Below are positions 6,273 through 11,318 of a stretch of 11,318 bases of DNA, piece by piece. The stretch is from Lachnospiraceae bacterium (lineage in GTDB: Bacteria > Bacillota > Clostridia > Lachnospirales > Lachnospiraceae), in assembly GCA_003542935.1 (NCBI GenBank), contig DPJQ01000057.1:15559-26876 (forward strand). The letters are read 5' to 3'. The position numbers and the translations under genes are program-made. Position 1 is the first letter of the stretch; every line of letters starts with the position of its first letter. The notes beneath the pieces were generated by a model. The model had not been told where the DNA came from. It worked only from the letters and a program-made list of their open reading frames with translations, and made no database searches.

Positions 6273-8354
6273 TCATTTTCCTCCTGCTTTTTTTATACGA
6301 AAGTTTTTGCTCGTCTTACAAATGATGCCGTCAAACAGCCAGTACATGGCCGGAAGGAACAGCAGCACCGCGCACATACTGATCAGGGCGCCCCTGGCCA
6401 TCAGAAGACACAGGGAACTGATCATATCGATCTGGGAGTACATGGCCACGCCGAAGGTCGCCGCGAAAAATCCGCAGGCGGAGATCACAACGGAGCGCAT
6501 GCTGGCCCGGTGGGCCGTCAGTATGGAATCCCGCTTGCTGTTTCCGGCCCCCCGCTCCTTTTCGTAGCGGCTGGTCATCAGGATGGCGTAGTCCACGGTG
6601 GAGCCAAGCTGGATCGTGCCGATGACGATGGAAGCGATGAAGGGCAGCACCCCTCCCGTCAGATAGGGGATCCCCATGTTGATGAAGATGGCTCCCTCGA
6701 TGACCAGCACCAGCACCACCGGAAGGGATATGGAGCCGAACACGATCAGGATGATCGCGAACACTGCCAGGATCGATACGGCGCTGACCACGCTGAAATC
6801 GTGGTCGGTGATCTCGATCAGATCCTTGGTACAGGGGGCTTCCCCTACCAGCATACCATTTGGATCGTGGGATTTCAAGATGGAGTTAAGTGAAACTAAC
6901 TGTTCGTTTACTTCATCGGAGGCCACGGCATATTCGTTCATGATCAGCATCAGCTCGTAGTTTTCGCTCTCCAGGATATCCTGCACGTCTTCGGGGATCA
7001 TGCTCTGGGGGAAGGTGGGACCGATGATGCTCTCCAGGCCCAGTACCTGCTTGACGCCGTCCACCTGCTCCATCTCGTCGATCATCTTGTATTTCTCTTT
7101 TTCATCCATATTCCGGTCCAGCAGAATCATGTGGGCGGCGCCCATCTCGTAATCCTCCTGGAGCAGGGTGTTGGCCTGGATGCTGGGGAGCTCCTTCGGC
7201 AGTGTGGAGTCAAGGTTGTAATACACATCTGTGTGAGCCTGGAACCAGGCGAAAGGTATAAATAAAATAACAAATATTATGGCAAACAGTGTGTGGTGAT
7301 CAACGATAAACTCGGATACTTTCGGGAGTTCCGGGATCAGCGACCGGTGCTTTGTCTTTGCCAGGGCTTTATCGAAGATCAGGATCATGGAGGGCAGTAC
7401 GGTGACGCAGCAGACTACGCCGAACACCACGCCCTTCATCATGACCACGCCCAGGTCAAGGCCCAGGGTAAAGCTCATGAAGCAGAGGGCAAAGAAACCT
7501 GCAATAGTGGTGATGGAGCTGCCCACCACGGATTTGATGGTGGCGGCGATGGCCCGGGCCATGGCTTCCCCGTGGTCGTCCCCCCACTCTTCCAGCTGTT
7601 CCTGATAGCTGTGCCAGAGGAAGATGGAGTAGTCCATCGTGACGCCCAGCTGCAGCACTGCACACAGTGCCTGGGTGATATAGGAAATCTCTCCGGTGAC
7701 GATATTGGTTCCCAGATTGTAGATGATGGCGATTCCGATGCCTCCCAGGAATATAAACGGGATCAGCCAGGATTCCATGGAAACCATCAGCACCACAGTC
7801 AGGAGCAGCACCGCGATCACCACATAGATGACCACTTCCTCCTCTGCCAGGTTCTTCGTGTCCGTGACTACCGCCGACATGCCGCTTAGGAAACACTGCT
7901 TCCCGGCCAGGTTACGGATGTTCCCGATGGCTTCCATGGTCTCATCCGCCGAGGTGGTGGTCTCGAAAATGATGAACATCATTGTGGAGTCTTCGGTGTT
8001 GAAAGCACTCCGTATTTTTTCCGGCAGGATATCCATAGGGATACGCAGGTCGGCGAAACTGTCGTACCAGACCACTTTGGAGACGTACGGCACGTCCTCG
8101 ATCTGTCCTTTCAGTTTGGCTACGTCTTTATTGTCCATGCCCTGGCAGATAAACATGGAGTAGGCGCCGGTGCCGAACTCATCCACCAGTATATCCTGCC
8201 CTTTCATCGTCTCGATCTCTTCGGGCAGATAGTATAAAATGTCGTAGTTCACCCGCGTGTTTATGTACCCGATACCCGCCGGGATCAGAAGCAGCAGGCT
8301 GATGATGAAAATCGGGATACGCAGTTTTACAATTTTTCTTCCCAGATTTTCCAT
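6273..8354 (-). CDS. MMPL/RND-superfamily 12-TM exporter
   Basis: 693 residues; ATG at 8354-8352 behind GGAAAGGGG. The protein shows the two-fold RND layout. TM1 (12-31) precedes an extracytoplasmic loop (about 32-170) and five helices (about 172-327). TM7 (353-371) precedes a second loop (about 372-515) and five more helices (520-541, 545-563, 569-595, 618-640, 645-674). The relay motif GxxxDY appears in both halves: GVTMDY (D241, TM4) and GSTVDY (D588, TM10), the aspartate-tyrosine pair used for proton coupling in MMPL proteins. Length is typical of Gram-positive MMPL transporters and there is no sign of truncation. It is the first gene of an operon with the heptad-repeat protein (overlap ATGA at 6276-6273) and is divergent from a TetR gene. 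Cargo is not readable: such proteins export lipids, peptides or toxic amphiphiles. Repression by the adjacent TetR is inferred from the operator over its promoter. Confidence 0.93.
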   Translation of the reverse strand: MENLGRKIVKLRIPIFIISLLLLIPAGIGYINTRVNYDILYYLPEEIETMKGQDILVDEFGTGAYSMFICQGMDNKDVAKLKGQIEDVPYVSKVVWYDSFADLRIPMDILPEKIRSAFNTEDSTMMFIIFETTTSADETMEAIGNIRNLAGKQCFLSGMSAVVTDTKNLAEEEVVIYVVIAVLLLTVVLMVSMESWLIPFIFLGGIGIAIIYNLGTNIVTGEISYITQALCAVLQLGVTMDYSIFLWHSYQEQLEEWGDDHGEAMARAIAATIKSVVGSSITTIAGFFALCFMSFTLGLDLGVVMMKGVVFGVVCCVTVLPSMILIFDKALAKTKHRSLIPELPKVSEFIVDHHTLFAIIFVILFIPFAWFQAHTDVYYNLDSTLPKELPSIQANTLLQEDYEMGAAHMILLDRNMDEKEKYKMIDEMEQVDGVKQVLGLESIIGPTFPQSMIPEDVQDILESENYELMLIMNEYAVASDEVNEQLVSLNSILKSHDPNGMLVGEAPCTKDLIEITDHDFSVVSAVSILAVFAIILIVFGSISLPVVLVLVIEGAIFINMGIPYLTGGVLPFIASIVIGTIQLGSTVDYAILMTSRYEKERGAGNSKRDSILTAHRASMRSVVISACGFFAATFGVAMYSQIDMISSLCLLMARGALISMCAVLLFLPAMYWLFDGIICKTSKNFRIKKAGGK

Positions 8355-8421
8355 ATTGCATTCCCCTTTCCTTGTATAAATTTTATGGCTGTTCCATACT
8401 TTCGCAGCTGCAATTTACTGC

Positions 8422-8440
8422 AACTGACCAATGGTCAGTT
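8422..8440. promoter_or_regulatory. TetR operator O1
   Basis: Perfect palindrome AACTGACCAATGGTCAGTT: 9-bp arms around one central base at 8431. This is the TGACC/GGTCA form common for TetR-family operators. It begins 4 nt downstream of the predicted -10 box of the exporter promoter and so covers the expected start site near 8437, an ideal place for repression. Confidence 0.85.
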
Positions 8441-8443
8441 ATT

Positions 8444-8472
8444 GTTATACTACAGAAGAGGGAATGCGTCAA
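8444..8472 (-). promoter_or_regulatory. Promoter of the exporter operon
   Basis: Minus strand TTGACG (8472-8467), 17-nt spacer, TATAAC (8449-8444); predicted start near 8437, about 80 nt before the exporter ATG. It is flanked by operator O1 on the downstream side and the related palindrome O2 on the upstream side. Confidence 0.75.
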
Positions 8473-8487
8473 TAAACAATATATAAA

Positions 8488-8506
8488 AAATGACTAAAAG
8501 TCATTT
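8488..8506. promoter_or_regulatory. Probable second TetR operator O2
   Basis: Palindrome AAATGACTAAAAGTCATTT: 8-bp arms around AAA. It has the same 19-bp length as O1 and matches it at 14 of 19 positions (shared pattern AAnTGACnAAnnGTCAnTT). Its centre is 66 bp from that of O1. It lies upstream of the exporter -35 and about 80 bp upstream of the regulator's own -35. Confidence 0.6.
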
Positions 8507-8587
8507 AATAAATCCGCGGCATATAAGGAAGGGATATTCGGGGCGTTTGGGTAATCTGCCGTTTTTGCGAAAAGGGCGGTGTTTTAT

Positions 8588-8617
8588 TTGACTTTTATGA
8601 AAAACCGTCTCTATAAT
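8588..8617 (+). promoter_or_regulatory. Promoter of the tetR-family gene
   Basis: TTGACT (8588-8593), 18-nt spacer, TATAAT (8612-8617); start expected near 8624, giving about a 50-nt leader to ATG 8674. This argues against an in-frame TTG at 8629, only about 5 nt after the start site, as the translation start. The 80 bases between O2 and this promoter show nothing recognisable. Confidence 0.8.
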
Positions 8618-8673
8618 AAGCATACCAATTGATACGGAAAGAGATTTCCGCACGCAAAAGGAGCGTGAAAGAA

Positions 8674-9279
8674 ATGGGAAAAGTTGAGCACAATAAACGG
8701 CAGAAGCGGGATTCCCTGCTGGACTCTGCGTTCTCCCTCTTTATCGACAATGGTTTCACCAAAACTTCCATCTCGGATATTGTCAAGCAGGCAGGCGTGG
8801 CCAAAGGCACTTTTTATCTGTATTTCAGAGACAAATATGATATCCGCAACCATCTGATCACCAGCAAAGCCAATCAGGTGTTTCAGGCGGCTTATGCGGA
8901 GCTGACGGCCAGGGATGAAGAAATGGATTTTGAAGACCAGGTGCTGTTCATGGCGGACCACATCCTGAACCAGCTGGCGGCAAACCACAATCTGGTCATG
9001 CTGCTGTCCAAACATCTGAGCTGGGGATCTTTTAAAAATTTTCTGGCGGCCACTCCGGGGCGGGATGTGCCGGCCATTTATACGACCTTTGAATCCATGT
9101 TATCGGAGGCTGAGTACACGTACCGGGATCCGGAGCTTATGATGTACCTGATCCTGGAGCTTATAAGCGGTACCAGCTTTAATGCCATCCTCTATGAACA
9201 ACCGGTGCCCCTGGAAGAGCTAAAACCCCATCTGTATGAAACGGTGAAGTGCATTTTGAAAAATTACCGGGAGGATTAG
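8674..9279 (+). CDS. TetR/AcrR-family transcriptional regulator
   Basis: 201 residues from ATG 8674, with AAGGAG at 8658-8663, 10 nt upstream. The N-terminus is a classic TetR DNA-binding domain: helix 1 RDSLLDSAFSLFIDNGF, then TKTSISDIVKQAGV and the recognition helix AKGTFYLYFRDKYDI (about residues 10-60). The remainder (about 61-201) is the all-helical ligand and dimer domain, whose sequence gives no clue to the inducer. It is divergent from the MMPL exporter, and two 19-bp palindromes lie in the 319-bp gap. By the usual logic of such pairs it represses the exporter operon and is released by a substrate of the exporter. O2 and O1 sit upstream of its own promoter rather than on it, so strong autorepression is not obvious. 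No clear terminator follows; readthrough toward trkA is possible. Confidence 0.92.
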   Translation: MGKVEHNKRQKRDSLLDSAFSLFIDNGFTKTSISDIVKQAGVAKGTFYLYFRDKYDIRNHLITSKANQVFQAAYAELTARDEEMDFEDQVLFMADHILNQLAANHNLVMLLSKHLSWGSFKNFLAATPGRDVPAIYTTFESMLSEAEYTYRDPELMMYLILELISGTSFNAILYEQPVPLEELKPHLYETVKCILKNYRED

Positions 9280-9414
9280 AGATTCCGGTTTGGCTGGAGG
9301 CCGTATTGTCAGGAGCGGGGAACAGATCACAGTCCGGAAGCGGTGTACGGGCCCGGAGCCAACAGTCTGCACAAAAATAACGGAAATATTCGTCGGGTTT
9401 TGGTGAACCGTGAG

Positions 9415-9443
9415 TTGTACAATGGCGGTGAATCGGGTAAAAT
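9415..9443 (+). promoter_or_regulatory. Probable promoter of trkA-trkH
   Basis: TTGTAC (9415-9420), 17-nt spacer, TAAAAT (9438-9443), start near 9450 and a leader of about 45 nt. The rest of the 215-bp gap after the regulator gene (9280-9414) shows no gene, no clean terminator and no recognisable riboswitch. Confidence 0.55.
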
Positions 9444-9494
9444 AGATGCGGTTTTGGATAAAACGGCCTGGCCGGGTAACAAGAGGGATTGGAA

Positions 9495-10886
9495 ATGTTT
9501 GGACGAGAAAAGAAAAAGAAAGTGAAGGGTCTCCATATTATCATTGTCGGCTGCGGCAAGGTGGGCGTCACGCTGGTGGAGCGGCTGGTGCAGGAGGACC
9601 ACGATATCACGGTGGTGGATAAAGACGGGGATAAGGTGGAGGGCCTGACCAACCGTCATGATGTATACGGTATTACGGGAAACGGCGCCAGCTTTAATAC
9701 GCTGATGGAAGCGGGGATTGAGGAGGCGGATATCCTGATTGCCGTGACGGGTTCCGACGAGCTGAATCTGCTGTGCTGTGTGGTGGCCAAGCAGGCCGGC
9801 CAGTGCGATGTCATTGCCCGGGTGCGGACGCCGGACTACAGCGAGGAGGCGGCCTATTTAAAGGCGAAGCTGGAACTGGCCATGATCATCAATCCCGAGC
9901 TGGAGGCGGCCCGGGAGATCGCCCGTATCCTCTATCTTCCCACATCCATCGGCGTCAGCTCCTTTGCCCGGGGACAGGCGGAGATGGTGCGTATCAAGGT
10001 GCCGAAGGGAAATATGCTTCACGGGAAGAAGATCGTGGAGCTTGGCCAGGAGCTGTCCGGCGCGGTGCTGATCTGTGCGGTGGAGCGGGGCAGCGACGTG
10101 TTTATTCCCGACGGTTCCTTTGAGCTGGCGGAAGGCGACGTGGTGACATTCGTCTCCCCGGCCAGAGATGCCAAATCGTTTCTGAGGAAGATTGGGTTTC
10201 AGACCCATCAGGTCAAAAATGTCATGATTATAGGCGGCGGCCGGTCGGCTTATTATCTGTCCAAACAACTTCTCCGAGTGGGGATTGATGTGAAAATCAT
10301 TGAGCAGGACAAAGTGCGCAGCGAGGAGCTCTGCGCCCTGCTGCCCAAAGCGGTAGTAATCAACGGAGACGGCACGGATGCAGATGTGCTTAAAGAAGCC
10401 GGCATAGAGGAGGTGGAATCCTTCGTGGCCCTGACCGGCATCGATGAGGAGAATATTCTGCTGACCCTCCATGCCAGTGACGTATCGGAGGCGAAAGTGG
10501 TGACCAAGATCAACCGCACCATGTTTAATAAGGTGATCCGCCATCTGGATCTGGGCAGCGTGGTGTACCCGAAATATATCACCACCGAAGCACTGATCGC
10601 TTTTGTCCGCGCAAAAAACGCGTCGAAAAACAGTAATATCGAGACTATGGTGCATCTGTTTGACAACCGGGTAGAGGCCATCGAGTTCGTGGTGGGCGAG
10701 GGCACCGATGTGACGGATATACCCTTGAGCCGCCTGCGTCTCAAGAGCCATCTGTTGGTGGCTTGTATCAACCGGGCGGGACGGGTGCTGATTCCCGGCG
10801 GAAGTGATGAGATCAAAGTCGGGGATTCCGTGATCATTGTCACCACCCATACGGGTTTTGACGATGTGCAGGATATTTTGAGATAG
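9495..10886 (+). CDS. trkA: Trk potassium uptake system regulatory subunit TrkA
   Basis: 463 residues from ATG 9495, with AAGAGGGA at 9481-9488, 6 nt upstream; an in-frame TTG at 9489 is less likely. Two RCK halves are visible. The first has a Rossmann nucleotide site, HIIIVGCGKVG, with acidic VVDKD at the end of the second strand (about 15-45), then TGNGASFNTLMEAGIEEADILIAVT-type sequence and an RCK_C domain. The second repeats the pattern with NVMIIGGGRSAYYLSKQL, KIIEQD and INGDGTDADVLKEAGIEE (about 236-320), then a second RCK_C. The length matches the usual two-RCK TrkA (about 460). It is a cytosolic ring protein that binds NAD(H) or other nucleotides and gates the TrkH channel. trkH follows after 13 nt, so the pair is an operon. 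A short lysine-rich leader (REKKKKVKG) before the first strand is unusual but may be real. Confidence 0.96.
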   Translation: MFGREKKKKVKGLHIIIVGCGKVGVTLVERLVQEDHDITVVDKDGDKVEGLTNRHDVYGITGNGASFNTLMEAGIEEADILIAVTGSDELNLLCCVVAKQAGQCDVIARVRTPDYSEEAAYLKAKLELAMIINPELEAAREIARILYLPTSIGVSSFARGQAEMVRIKVPKGNMLHGKKIVELGQELSGAVLICAVERGSDVFIPDGSFELAEGDVVTFVSPARDAKSFLRKIGFQTHQVKNVMIIGGGRSAYYLSKQLLRVGIDVKIIEQDKVRSEELCALLPKAVVINGDGTDADVLKEAGIEEVESFVALTGIDEENILLTLHASDVSEAKVVTKINRTMFNKVIRHLDLGSVVYPKYITTEALIAFVRAKNASKNSNIETMVHLFDNRVEAIEFVVGEGTDVTDIPLSRLRLKSHLLVACINRAGRVLIPGGSDEIKVGDSVIIVTTHTGFDDVQDILR

Positions 10887-10899
10887 GCGGTGCGGCGGT

Positions 10900-11318
10900 A
10901 TGAACAGAAGAATGGTTGTCTTTATCCTGGGATGGATATTGAAGCTGGAGGCTGTGTTTATGCTGCTTCCGTTGTTTGTGGGGCTTTTGTACCGTGAATA
11001 TACAGGATGTTTGTGTTTTCTGGTTACGATCGCCGTCTGTGGGCTGTCAGGTGTGCTGATGGCCAGAAAAAAGCCGGCCAATACGGTGTTTTACATGAAG
11101 GAGGGGTGCGCGGCCACGGCTCTGGGCTGGATTCTGCTCAGTATCACGGGGGCCCTTCCCTTTTATCTGAGCCGGGAGATCCCGTCCTATACGGATGCGC
11201 TGTTTGAGACGATCTCCGGATTTACCACGACAGGAGCCAGCGTGCTGCCGGAGGTGGAGAGCCTTTCCCACTGCATGCTGTTCTGGCGGAGCTTTACCCA
11301 CTGGCTGGGCGGCATGGG
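10900..11318 (+). CDS. trkH: Potassium uptake membrane subunit TrkH/KtrB (5' part, cut by window edge)
   Basis: ATG at 10900 lies 13 nt after the trkA stop, with AGGCGG at 10885-10890 as a weak ribosome site. The frame stays open to the right edge (139 codons seen of an expected 450-490). The two first hydrophobic segments (WILKLEAVFMLLPLFVGLLY and CFLVTIAVCGLSGVLMA) form the first membrane hairpin. Next come KEGCAATALGWILLSITGALPFYLS and the first pore loop FETISGFTTTGASVLPEVE, which holds the selectivity-filter region of the Trk/Ktr family. The conserved FWRSFTHWLGGMG closes the visible part. Together with TrkA it makes a K+ channel-transporter. TrkH and KtrB cannot be cleanly separated on this fragment; the two-RCK TrkA partner favours TrkH. 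Confidence 0.93.
   Translation, partial: MNRRMVVFILGWILKLEAVFMLLPLFVGLLYREYTGCLCFLVTIAVCGLSGVLMARKKPANTVFYMKEGCAATALGWILLSITGALPFYLSREIPSYTDALFETISGFTTTGASVLPEVESLSHCMLFWRSFTHWLGGM

Noticed and set aside
8629..8673. TTG at 8629 as the start of the TetR gene (216 residues)
   Set aside because: It would sit about 5 nt after the predicted transcription start without room for a ribosome site, whereas ATG 8674 has AAGGAG 10 nt upstream and begins close to the conserved domain.
9280..9494. Possible c-di-AMP (ydaO) riboswitch before trkA, as is common for potassium genes in Firmicutes
   Set aside because: None of the conserved ydaO elements is visible, and the best promoter leaves only about a 45-nt leader. 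The TTGGCT/AGCCAA pair at 9290 and 9357 is too far apart and poorly paired between.
9858..11081. 407-residue open frame on the minus strand opposite trkA/trkH
   Set aside because: It lies antisense to well-supported trkA and trkH, has no family character, is rich in His and Gln as reverse-strand shadows are, and shows no ribosome site.

Overview
The window looks like a chromosomal segment of a Gram-positive, gut-type Clostridia (probably Lachnospiraceae). This rests on strong AGGAGG-type ribosome binding sites, TTGACA/TATAAT promoters, intrinsic terminators and the gene families present; species cannot be told. There are no mobile elements, tRNA, rRNA or CRISPR arrays. It holds seven protein genes in four transcription units.

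Layout: (1) 1-1182, plus strand: the end of, or a complete, secreted or membrane-anchored protein resembling the extracytoplasmic part of Lachnospiraceae anti-sigma-like (DUF4179-type) proteins. (2) 1297-3252, minus strand: an uncharacterised 651-residue membrane protein, convergent with gene 1. Its 188-nt leader (about 3440-3253) begins with a near-consensus promoter. It then carries an apparent yybP-ykoY manganese riboswitch whose closing-helix 3' strand is shared with an intrinsic terminator, the layout of a Mn2+-activated anti-termination switch. (3) 3619-8354, minus strand: a two-gene operon of a 12-TM MMPL/RND-type exporter and, overlapping its stop by ATGA, a very long secreted protein built of Leu-x-x-Gly heptads. 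Divergent from it is a TetR-family regulator (8674-9279, plus). Two related 19-bp palindromes lie in the shared intergenic region, one over the predicted exporter start site. (4) 9495-11318, plus strand: trkA followed after 13 nt by the 5' part of trkH, a potassium uptake system running off the right edge.

The most notable item is the manganese riboswitch controlling a gene of unknown function that is not one of the usual manganese exporters (MntP, TerC/YkoY, P-type ATPase). That makes the 651-residue protein a candidate new manganese-homeostasis factor. The second is the TetR / two-operator / MMPL / heptad-repeat cassette, a plausible self-contained envelope export or stress module. The heptad protein has an internal 63-residue (nine-heptad) superrepeat.
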